Positions 1 through 6,343 of a stretch of 8,306 nt of DNA are shown piece by piece (position 1 is the first letter of the stretch; every line of letters starts with the position of its first letter). The position numbers and the translations under genes were made by a program. Origin of the DNA: Deltaproteobacteria bacterium UBA5329 (lineage in GTDB: Bacteria > Desulfobacterota > Syntrophorhabdia > Syntrophorhabdales > Syntrophorhabdaceae); assembly GCA_002408185.1 (NCBI GenBank), contig DHQV01000055.1, forward strand, positions 256,421 to 264,726. The letters are read 5' to 3'. Under the pieces are notes generated by a model. The model made no database searches, was not told the DNA's origin, and worked only from the letters and a program-made list of their open reading frames with translations.

Positions 1-37
1 CTTCGCGAATTCGCTTGTCGTCGAAAAGGGGCACAGA

Positions 38-1252
38 ATGTCAGACGGAGGCCTGAACCTGACGCTGGACGATATCACAACCCCCGCATATCTGTTGAAC
101 TATGAGTTCGAGATCGAGTGGATAAACGAACCTGCCGAGAAGAGCATCTTCGGGAAACCGATCCGGTCGATACGGGATGTTGAACTGCGAAATGTTTTTC
201 GACTTTTTCTGAGCTGGGAATTCGATCATTTCGTCAAGAACCGGGAGGAAGTGGTCGAGTATCACATGAGCTTTTACCGTATGAGAAATGGTAAAGAACA
301 GCTGGGCCGGATGTATACGGGAATGTCGGGAAGAGAGACCGAGTATCTCGAATCGGTGTATGATCGCGCAGTAAGCATGAGTCCCGACAAGATCCATCGA
401 CGTTATCTCGATATCGAGGGAACCAATGGGTCGTTGGAGAAGTTTGTCGTATATACGACGTTCTTCCGTGAGGGGATGTTCTTTCTCTATCAGAAGGCTG
501 AAACGGCGCAATCAGGGATCCCTGAATTTCTGTCAGACCGCGAAACCGTCGTTCGCGATCTTTTGACGCAGCGCCTGCCGACGCTCGTGTCTTTCAGCGT
601 GCTGGTTGCCGATCTGCAGAATTCCGTCCGCATATGCGCCGAGCTTCCTCCCGAGGAATATTTCGAATTGATCAACAGCATGTGGAGAATACTCGAAGAA
701 TCTTTCAGGGCATTTCATGGAATATACGGCAAGAGGATCGGCGACGGGGTTGTATATTATTTTCTCAAAAAGCAGGATCCGGGTTATCTCATGAACTCCA
801 TAAATTGCGCCCTTTCCATCAGAGAGAAGATGGCGGATTTTTCAGCCGAATGGAAGGCCCGAAAGAGATGGTTCAATGACCTCTATCTTAATATGGGGAT
901 CAATGAGGGACAGGAATATTTCAGCACGACCACGCCGTCGTCGACAAACATAGAATTTACCGCCCTCGGGGACACGATAAATTACGCATCGAGGTTGTCA
1001 AACCTCGCCCGGTTCGGGGCGATACTGACAACCAAGAATGCTATCAATCATCTGAGCGGTGACGAGCGTAATACAATACGTTACGGCGTCAGGAAAAGAC
1101 AGGAAGAAAGGGAGATCTTTGTGGAAAATGTTTTTTCCCGTGTCGACGACCTGCTCAAAGACAATGACACCTGGCGACAGCGCTTCACCGATATCGCAAC
1201 ACTGCCGGTAACCGAAATTACCGACGCGAAAGTAGCGAAACCAAAGGTCTGA
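38..1252 (+). CDS. PAS-like sensor / class III adenylate (nucleotide) cyclase
   Basis: Predicted cytoplasmic enzyme making cAMP (possibly cGMP) from the NTP; 404 aa, no membrane segment seen. Residues about 12-60 resemble a PAS domain (the stretch around TPAYLLNYEFEIEWINE and the following FGK). The C-terminal part, about 183-345, is a class III cyclase catalytic domain. The two metal aspartates are visible as D192 (VADLQNS) and D236 (KRIGDG), the purine-contacting lysine as K232, and the transition-state pair as N315 and R319 (GDTINYASRL). T308 sits where many bacterial cyclases have Asp, which is the class IIIb pattern. The ATG at 38 has an AAGGGG-type ribosome site at about 25-30, which supports this start. 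The frame is open to the window's left edge, so a longer protein cannot be excluded. The family call is secure; ligand and product preference are inference. Confidence 0.88.
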   Translation: MSDGGLNLTLDDITTPAYLLNYEFEIEWINEPAEKSIFGKPIRSIRDVELRNVFRLFLSWEFDHFVKNREEVVEYHMSFYRMRNGKEQLGRMYTGMSGRETEYLESVYDRAVSMSPDKIHRRYLDIEGTNGSLEKFVVYTTFFREGMFFLYQKAETAQSGIPEFLSDRETVVRDLLTQRLPTLVSFSVLVADLQNSVRICAELPPEEYFELINSMWRILEESFRAFHGIYGKRIGDGVVYYFLKKQDPGYLMNSINCALSIREKMADFSAEWKARKRWFNDLYLNMGINEGQEYFSTTTPSSTNIEFTALGDTINYASRLSNLARFGAILTTKNAINHLSGDERNTIRYGVRKRQEEREIFVENVFSRVDDLLKDNDTWRQRFTDIATLPVTEITDAKVAKPKV

Positions 1253-1349
1253 TTTTTTTACTTTACAGCCTCCTTTTCGGGTAAAAAGCTTGTCTCTCAT
1301 ATTACCGCGTCATTCCGGCTTTAAGGAGGCCTTGTCGCAATTCCTAATT

Positions 1350-1382
1350 CCGTCATCCCGGAGCTTGACTCCGGGATGACGG
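1350..1382. repeat. Perfect 14-bp palindrome with 5-base loop (REP-like)
   Basis: Left arm CCGTCATCCCGGAG, loop CTTGA, right arm CTCCGGGATGACGG: every arm base pairs. No T-run follows on either strand, so it does not look like an intrinsic terminator. The GTCAT-CCCGG core recurs nearby (1405-1436, and in related form at 1308-1319 and 3091-3124), which points to a dispersed extragenic palindrome family rather than a gene-specific site. Confidence 0.8.
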
Positions 1383-1404
1383 TGGAGTTTTGATGGCAAA
1401 CCTT

Positions 1405-1436
1405 TGGATGCCGGGTCAAGCCCGGGATGATGGCGG
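1405..1436. repeat. Second, degenerate REP-like unit in opposite orientation
   Basis: CCGGG-TCAAG-CCCGG (1411-1425) forms a short stem whose loop TCAAG is the complement of the CTTGA loop in the 1350-1382 unit. Its right side continues GGATGATGG, echoing GGATGACGG in the first unit. It therefore appears to be the same element inverted and partly decayed; the outer arms no longer pair well. Confidence 0.55.
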
Positions 1437-1518
1437 GGATTTATACCGTTAGGTACAAGATACCCACGGCAAGGCTTTTCGACATAGCCTTTTCTTCCGT
1501 ATGATCGTTGTTTTTTCC

Positions 1519-1549
1519 TCGACCTCTTTTCCCGTATTGTGATTATACT
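1519..1549 (+). promoter_or_regulatory. Candidate sigma-70-like promoter for the ABC exporter genes
   Basis: TATACT at 1544-1549 matches the -10 consensus at five of six bases (TATAAT). A poor -35 candidate, TCGACC, lies at 1519-1524 with a 19-base spacer. Transcription would begin 7-8 bases after the hexamer, at about 1556-1557, which coincides with the A of the ATPase start codon. Based on motif matching alone. Confidence 0.4.
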
Positions 1550-1556
1550 ATCTTCT

Positions 1557-2288
1557 ATGGAAATCATTACCGCAAAAGACCTGACGAAGGACTACGACGG
1601 GTTCAGGGCGGTCGATAGGGTCAATTTCACGATTGTCTCGGGTGAATGCTTTGGCTTTCTCGGCCCGAACGGAGCCGGAAAAACAACGATAATGCGTATT
1701 CTGTATTGTTTTATGCCACCGACCGGCGGAGAGGTCAAAGTTCTCGGCCATGATGTGACAAAAGACCCAAGCCTGGTAAAATCAAGGATAGGGGTCATGC
1801 CCCAGGATGACAGTCTGGACCCTGACCTTTCGGTACTTCAGAATCTCGTGGTTTATGCACGGTATTTCGACATACCCAAAAAAAGATCATCGGTCATGGC
1901 CAAAGACCTTCTGGGGTCTGTGGGCTTATCGGAAAAAATGAATGCCAATATCAGGAGCCTTTCGGGCGGCATGAAAAGAAGCCTCCTTCTTGTCAGGTCG
2001 GTGATAAATGATCCGGAAATAATAATACTCGACGAACCCACAACGGGCCTCGACCCGCACAGCAGGCAAATGGTCTGGAAAAGGCTTTCGGAGCTTAAGG
2101 CACAGGGTAAGACATTGCTTCTTACCACCCATTATATGGAGGAGGCCCAGAGGCTTTGTGACCATGTGGCCATTATGGACAGGGGTAAGATCATCGTGAT
2201 CGCATCGCCGCAGGAACTCATGGACCGGCATGGCGGAAATCTCGAAGATGTTTATTTAAAGCTTACGGGGCGCAAACTTGAAAATTAA
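1557..2288 (+). CDS. ABC transporter ATP-binding protein, NodI/DrrA-like
   Basis: Cytoplasmic ATPase subunit that powers an ABC-2 type exporter with the permease encoded just downstream. Counting from ATG 1557 (243 aa), the visible motifs are Walker A GPNGAGKTT (36-44), Q-loop Gln 83 (MPQDD), the signature LSGGMKR (135-141), Walker B IIILDEP with D159/E160, the D-loop TGLD, and the H-loop His 192 (LLTTHYMEE). The LSGGMKR signature and the DEPTTGLDPHSRQ run are typical of the NodI / daunorubicin-resistance group. ATG 1557 is chosen because the family's N-terminus starts there. A GTG at 1539 would add six residues, but it overlaps the candidate -10 region and neither start has a Shine-Dalgarno site. 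The 3' end overlaps the permease gene by 11 bases. The substrate cannot be read from the sequence. Confidence 0.9.
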   Translation: MEIITAKDLTKDYDGFRAVDRVNFTIVSGECFGFLGPNGAGKTTIMRILYCFMPPTGGEVKVLGHDVTKDPSLVKSRIGVMPQDDSLDPDLSVLQNLVVYARYFDIPKKRSSVMAKDLLGSVGLSEKMNANIRSLSGGMKRSLLLVRSVINDPEIIILDEPTTGLDPHSRQMVWKRLSELKAQGKTLLLTTHYMEEAQRLCDHVAIMDRGKIIVIASPQELMDRHGGNLEDVYLKLTGRKLEN

Positions 2289-3033
2289 GCGCGCATACCG
2301 GGTATGGCAGAGGCACCTGACGGTTTACACGAAGCTCTACCTGTCAAGCATAGCACTCAACTTTGTCGAGCCCATCCTCTACCTTGTGGCACTCGGTTTG
2401 GGCCTCGGCGGGTATATAACTGAGGTGCAGGGAAGGCCTTATATAAATTTTATAGCGCCGGGCATCATTGCATCGTCCTCGATGTTTGCCACGGTATATG
2501 AATGCACATACTCTACATATGTGAGAATTTTCTATCAAAAGACGTTCGACGCCATTTTATCCACACCTGTCAACATCGATGATCTGATAGCGGGAGAAAT
2601 GATGTGGGGGGCAACGAAAAGCGTTCTCTATGGCATCATAATCATCGGGACGATAAGTGCCTTCCATCTGGTCGATTCCGCACTCGTGGTCCTCGTTGTT
2701 CCCATTCTTTTCCTCAGCGGGCTTATTTTTGCGGAAATTTCACTTTTCTGCGTGGCCCTGGTACCCGGGGTCGATTCACTGAACTACTTCTATACACTTT
2801 TCATGTCACCGATGTTCCTTTTTTCCGGCATATTTTTTCCGCTGGATGCCCTCCCGCCTTTTGTCAGCAAGATTGCCTGGTTCACCCCGCTCTATCATCT
2901 GACAAACATATGCCGGTCTTTGGCTGCAGGTCACGCCGCACAGGCTGTAGAAGGCATACTGTGGATAATAGCGGCCGCAGCCATATTGTCCCCGCTGCCG
3001 TTTCACTTCATGAGGAAGAGAATAGTACGCTAG
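2278..3033 (+). CDS. ABC-2 type transporter permease, NodJ-like
   Basis: Inner-membrane permease (251 aa) partnering the upstream ATPase. About six hydrophobic segments are visible, roughly at residues 24-45, 57-75, 113-133, 135-160, 170-188 and 225-242. The segment at 182-217, with SGIFFPLDALPPF followed by WFTPLYHLTNICRSL, is the conserved C-terminal signature of ABC-2 permeases in the NodJ/DRI group. The start codon is TTG at 2278, overlapping the end of the ATPase gene; no ATG or GTG close by fits. A GGGG run (2267-2270) could serve as a weak ribosome site, and translational coupling is likely. In rhizobia NodIJ exports lipochitin oligosaccharide, but no nod genes are present here, so cargo may be a lipid, polysaccharide or drug-like molecule. 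The TAG stop is at 3031-3033. Confidence 0.88.
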   Translation: MKIKRAYRVWQRHLTVYTKLYLSSIALNFVEPILYLVALGLGLGGYITEVQGRPYINFIAPGIIASSSMFATVYECTYSTYVRIFYQKTFDAILSTPVNIDDLIAGEMMWGATKSVLYGIIIIGTISAFHLVDSALVVLVVPILFLSGLIFAEISLFCVALVPGVDSLNYFYTLFMSPMFLFSGIFFPLDALPPFVSKIAWFTPLYHLTNICRSLAAGHAAQAVEGILWIIAAAAILSPLPFHFMRKRIVR

Positions 3034-3044
3034 ATCAAAAACCA

Positions 3045-3066
3045 TAAGGCGTGAGGGCGTAAGGCT
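3045..3066 (+). repeat. Short degenerate heptamer array (TAAGGCG type)
   Basis: Three near-tandem units can be read: TAAGGCG (3045-3051), TGAGGGCG (3052-3059, one extra base) and TAAGGCT (3060-3066). An inverted unit, CGCCTTA at 3141-3147, lies on the other side of the palindrome at 3091-3124. The array is small and could be a decayed copy of a longer intergenic repeat. Confidence 0.45.
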
Positions 3067-3090
3067 TCTCACATCGTCTGCTATTTTTTT

Positions 3091-3124
3091 CGACGTCATA
3101 CCGGCTTCCGCCGGAATGACGTCG
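3091..3124. repeat. 15-bp palindrome with one mismatch in the convergent spacer
   Basis: Left arm CGACGTCATACCGGC, loop TTCC, right arm GCCGGAATGACGTCG, with a single mismatched pair (A/A) in the stem. The arm CGTCATTCCGGC is shared with 1308-1319, so this is another member of the local repeat family. It lies between the stops of two converging genes and could act on both transcripts. However, the T7 run (3084-3090) precedes the stem on the + strand and is an A-run after it on the - strand, so it is not a standard intrinsic terminator on either strand. Confidence 0.75.
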
Positions 3125-3152
3125 GGAGGGGAACGACTGACGCCTTACGGTC

Positions 3153-4709
3153 TTAATAATCAAGGAGTCGCATGATGATCTTATCGACGACTCTGTCAAT
3201 AGCCGATGTGGAGGGGTGATCGTTCGATATTATCGAAAAGATGAGGTTTTCATTATTGTAGGTGGTCATATATCCGGACAGGCTTCGCACGCCTGTCATT
3301 GTACCGGTCTTTGCGCGGATCAGACCGGATGCGCGTGAGCCTTTTAGGCGGCGCGAGAGGGTTCCGTCAACGCTCATAATGGGAAGAGATTCGTAGAAAT
3401 ATCCGGAATAGGGGCTGGCGGCCATGACCTGCAATAGCCGGACGAGTTGGCGGGGGCTGATGAGGTTGTACCGGGACAGTCCTGACCCGTCAACCATTGC
3501 GACGCCGGTCGTATCGATTCCTGCTTTATCGAGCGCCTGAAGTACGATAGCGGCTGCATTCCTGGTTGTGAATGCATGTCCTGACGTCCTGCCGATGGCA
3601 AAAAGAAGCATTTCCGTGTAGAGATTATTGCTCAGCTTGTTCACGACCTTGATTATCTCGGAAAGCCTGACGGATCGATACACGGCGAGTGTGCTCAGTT
3701 GCCTGTCATTTTTTCGGCGTGCAATGTCGGCGATAGCCGGGCAATTTCGGGCACACAGGATATCTCCCGTAAGCTGTATCCCGCTGGACGCCAGCGTTTC
3801 CTTGAGGACGAATCCCCCAAACTGGGCCGGATAGCGGACAGGTACGTAATGAATTGTTGCCGCGCCTCCGGGTCTTTTGGACCCCCTGACCTCCAGGGTC
3901 CGGGGGTCCGTATAATCGAGACGGACCGTGTCCCGGCCCGTGACCGTCCGGGAATCGAGCCGGTTCACAAGCTGTACGTAATCGCTCGCGGGCTCCATTA
4001 CGAATTGAAAGCCCTGCTCCTTTTGCACCGGTGGAATTATCTCCAGCTGAATGCAGTTGTTGTTGAAGGTGAAAGCATCGCGGGGTGCACAGAAACAGCG
4101 GTTCGTATCGTCCATATCCCAGCCCTCGCCATAGGGACCTTCCGGAAATGCCGAATTATCGATGACAAGGTCTCCCCGTATCTCGTGGATACCCATTCCC
4201 TGAAGGCGTTTTGCCCAATCCCTGAAGACACAAACCGGGTCATTGTCATTGAAGTATCCCGATATCGTGGGATCGCCGGAGCTTTCGACAATAAGGTCCC
4301 CGTTCAGTATCCCCGAACTCACGCCGCCATTTGTGGTGAGCCGCGTTTCGTAGCGAAAATCCGGTGTCAGCACGAAAAGGGCAGCGGCGCTTGTCAGGAG
4401 TTTCATATTCGATGCAGGCACCAATCGCCTGTCTGGATTGTATACGAAAATGTTCTTTCCCGTTGTCGTGGAAACGACAACGACCCCAATTTTTGCCGAA
4501 CGTACTGTTGGATCGGTTACCATGGCCCGCAGGTCGCGCGCCAGGTCCTTCTCACCCCTGCCGGCTGCCTGGCAGTAATGGGATGTACCGAAGAAATAAA
4601 CAATGAAAACACACAGCACGACAGGCAATGCCCGTGGTTTGCGTCGATCCTGTGCGCTAACGACAGCCATTGTTCTCTTTATTCTCTTCAATAGTTCGAA
4701 AGGAGACAT
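3153..4709 (-). CDS. dacB: D-alanyl-D-alanine carboxypeptidase/endopeptidase (PBP4 family, peptidase S13)
   Basis: Periplasmic penicillin-binding protein that trims or cuts D-Ala cross-links in peptidoglycan. All three active-site motifs are present: SNMK (S100-K103, catalytic Ser and Lys), SNN (S360-N362) and KTG (K467-G469). VDGSGLSRYN at about 406-415 is also typical of DacB. The 518-aa length is normal for the family. Residues about 26-48 form a signal peptide (hydrophobic VVLCVFIVYFF, likely cut near CQA-A). Six cysteines remain in the mature part (C160, C205, C207, C219, C319, C323), which could form disulfides. The ATG at 4709 overlaps the upstream glycosyltransferase stop by 22 bases. 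ATG 4670 is an alternative with a better AAAGAG ribosome site and a more normal signal peptide length. It is the last gene of the leftward operon. Confidence 0.93.
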   Translation of the reverse strand: MSPFELLKRIKRTMAVVSAQDRRKPRALPVVLCVFIVYFFGTSHYCQAAGRGEKDLARDLRAMVTDPTVRSAKIGVVVVSTTTGKNIFVYNPDRRLVPASNMKLLTSAAALFVLTPDFRYETRLTTNGGVSSGILNGDLIVESSGDPTISGYFNDNDPVCVFRDWAKRLQGMGIHEIRGDLVIDNSAFPEGPYGEGWDMDDTNRCFCAPRDAFTFNNNCIQLEIIPPVQKEQGFQFVMEPASDYVQLVNRLDSRTVTGRDTVRLDYTDPRTLEVRGSKRPGGAATIHYVPVRYPAQFGGFVLKETLASSGIQLTGDILCARNCPAIADIARRKNDRQLSTLAVYRSVRLSEIIKVVNKLSNNLYTEMLLFAIGRTSGHAFTTRNAAAIVLQALDKAGIDTTGVAMVDGSGLSRYNLISPRQLVRLLQVMAASPYSGYFYESLPIMSVDGTLSRRLKGSRASGLIRAKTGTMTGVRSLSGYMTTYNNENLIFSIISNDHPSTSAIDRVVDKIIMRLLDY

Positions 4710-6343
4710 CTATCGTTCTGGCATTTGAGTATTCTTATGTGTCCGGGGAACTGTTTCTCCAAATTTTTGACCCTTTTGTATTTTGCTACAAAGAGGACTT
4801 TCTTCCCGGAGCCGAGGGTATCGAGAAATTCTTTTTGATCCATGAAGTATTTTTTGGAATCCTCGTATTCGGAGCCCATGGCAAGTTCTCCCCTGTATGA
4901 GGCAATGACAACGGGCCTTCTCAGGTAGAAGGGCAGCGTAAGGTCCAGTGCGGAATAATTGACAATAATATCAGGTTCGTTCCCCCTGGCCTTCGCCTCC
5001 ATTGCGAGGGCCTTTGCAGTGTTGGCCCGGTCAACGACACTCGAATGGGCCACGATGGCGACAAGAACGACAAGCGAAAAAAGGAACAGGATCGCAAAAA
5101 TATTTTTTGGGATCCGGAAAGGCTTCAACAGGAAAAGCGCAAAACAGACCGCCGCACTCAGTGATATGATCAGAGAGAAAAGAACGAGGTCCCGGGCGAT
5201 AGATGCGGCGTCCATCGTGACACTGCCAATGTAACCCATGAATGAAGGGCTCAAGTAGAGAAAAACAGCCAGGGCAAACACCGCCATAATTATGCAGTTC
5301 CCGACGGTCTCCCAGGGCCGGGTAAACGGAGATTCCCTGTTTTCATGAAACAGCGCCCCGATCAGCAAAGAAAGCGCCGGGAAAACAGGGAGGACGTACG
5401 GAGGAAGCTTTGATCCCGACAGACTGAAAAATATGAAGACAAGTGCGGACCAGATGACGAACAACCGGTAATCGGATCTTTTCCAGGCCCTGGCGAAGGC
5501 GCGCGGGATGAAGAGTGACCAAGGGAGCATCCCACCGAAAATTACCGGGAGAAAGTAATATATTGGCCCGCTGCGCTTGTGCTTCGTGGAGATGAACCTG
5601 AGAAAATGCTGGTCAACAAAAAAGAAGTCAAAAAATTCCTTTTCCCTGATAGAGATGATAACGAACCACGGTGCCGCTATTATGCAATACAGCGCAAAAC
5701 CACGGATAAGTTTCATTTCTTTCAAGAACGCCAGGTCCCTTTCCATAAACAGGAAAATAAAGATAGTGGCGCACAGGAGCACCGGGGCGACAGGACCTTT
5801 CGTAAGGGTGGCAAGGGCCATAGCGGCGTAGAATCCCCAGAGAGAGGGCGAAGATCTTTCCCGGTAATAACCATAAAAGCATAAAAGCGACAGGAAAAGC
5901 CAGAATGTCAGGACCATGTCCGTTGTGACAATACGGGCCATGGCGAAGAAGCCAAACGACGATAAAAGTACGAGCGAACCGAGGAAGGCGGCGAAGTCGT
6001 CGGCCCATCGCCGTACAAAAAAGAAAAGACTGAATACGCACAAGGCCGCCGCAAGTGCGTTCGGGAACCTGAACGACCATTCGCTGATGCCGAATGCTTT
6101 ATAGGACAATGAAACGGCCCAGTAGAGCAGGGGAGGTTTTTCGAAATACCGGACATCATTCAGTCTCGGTACCGTGTAATCGCCGCTTTCCACCATTTCG
6201 CGGGGGATCTCGGCATAACGGCCTTCATCTGGTTCCTTCAGGGAATACGAGCCAAGGCCCGAGAAAAGGAAAACATAGGACAGTGCAAGGAGGGCCCCGA
6301 CATATACGGCGAACCTCTTTTTCTGTTTCGTCAAATTACCCAT
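4688..6343 (-). CDS. ArnT-like polyprenyl-phosphate glycosyltransferase (GT83 / PMT_2), copy 2
   Basis: Inner-membrane transferase (551 aa) expected to move a sugar from an undecaprenyl-phosphate carrier to a lipid or polymer on the periplasmic face. Eleven to thirteen hydrophobic segments occupy residues about 11-430, followed by a soluble periplasmic C-terminal part of about 110 residues. Family landmarks are PDEGRYAEI with D39/E40 in the first periplasmic loop, FEKPPLLYW (E68-W75), TTDMVLTFW (D142), LTKGP (K182-P184), and the later SGSKLPPYVLP. The DEGRYAE motif agrees closely with ArnT, which adds 4-amino-4-deoxy-L-arabinose to lipid A, but no arnB/C/A genes are in view, so the sugar is unknown. 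Its ATG overlaps the end of the upstream paralogue by 8 bases without a Shine-Dalgarno sequence, and its stop lies inside the start of dacB. Confidence 0.88.
   Translation of the reverse strand: MGNLTKQKKRFAVYVGALLALSYVFLFSGLGSYSLKEPDEGRYAEIPREMVESGDYTVPRLNDVRYFEKPPLLYWAVSLSYKAFGISEWSFRFPNALAAALCVFSLFFFVRRWADDFAAFLGSLVLLSSFGFFAMARIVTTDMVLTFWLFLSLLCFYGYYRERSSPSLWGFYAAMALATLTKGPVAPVLLCATIFIFLFMERDLAFLKEMKLIRGFALYCIIAAPWFVIISIREKEFFDFFFVDQHFLRFISTKHKRSGPIYYFLPVIFGGMLPWSLFIPRAFARAWKRSDYRLFVIWSALVFIFFSLSGSKLPPYVLPVFPALSLLIGALFHENRESPFTRPWETVGNCIIMAVFALAVFLYLSPSFMGYIGSVTMDAASIARDLVLFSLIISLSAAVCFALFLLKPFRIPKNIFAILFLFSLVVLVAIVAHSSVVDRANTAKALAMEAKARGNEPDIIVNYSALDLTLPFYLRRPVVIASYRGELAMGSEYEDSKKYFMDQKEFLDTLGSGKKVLFVAKYKRVKNLEKQFPGHIRILKCQNDRCLLSNY

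Larger units (their letters stand above)
1253..1556. other. Gene-poor spacer with REP-like palindromes
   Basis: About 300 bases without a convincing gene. A T7 run (1253-1259) directly follows the cyclase stop but has no adjacent stable stem. The middle holds palindromic repeat units (1308-1319, 1350-1382 and 1405-1436). A weak 6-bp stem (AAGGCT/AGCCTT, 1471-1491) precedes a short T-rich stretch. The right end carries the likely promoter of the ABC transporter. The open frame on the minus strand across this region merely reads the repeats and looks non-coding. Confidence 0.7.

Noticed and set aside
1206..1259. Possible intrinsic terminator at the end of the cyclase gene (CGGTAA/TTACCG stem, T7 run at 1253)
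   Set aside because: The stem (1206-1223) is 30 bases from the T-run, and nothing stable abuts the run.
1471..1496. Weak hairpin AAGGCT/AGCCTT followed by TTTTCTT
   Set aside because: Only six base pairs with a 9-base loop and an interrupted T-stretch; too weak to call a terminator without folding energies.
1539..1556. GTG at 1539 as the start of the ABC ATPase
   Set aside because: The six extra residues fall on the likely -10 hexamer, have no ribosome site, and extend past the usual family N-terminus.
1310..1567. 85-residue open frame on the minus strand of the spacer
   Set aside because: It simply translates the palindromic repeats and overlaps the candidate promoter; the composition is Arg/Lys/Pro-rich and resembles no protein family.
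3051..3090. GTGAG/CTCAC stem followed by a T7 run as terminator for the exporter operon
   Set aside because: The stem has five pairs with a 12-base loop, and the T-run starts 11 bases after it; it does not meet the usual intrinsic terminator layout.
3045..3149. CRISPR-like array in the convergent spacer
   Set aside because: The repeated units are only 7-8 bases with no spacers of regular length, and no cas genes are present.
3699..4694. 331-residue open frame on the + strand opposite dacB
   Set aside because: It lies wholly antisense to a gene with all three catalytic motifs; its translation has scattered Cys/Arg and no recognisable domain, typical of a shadow frame.
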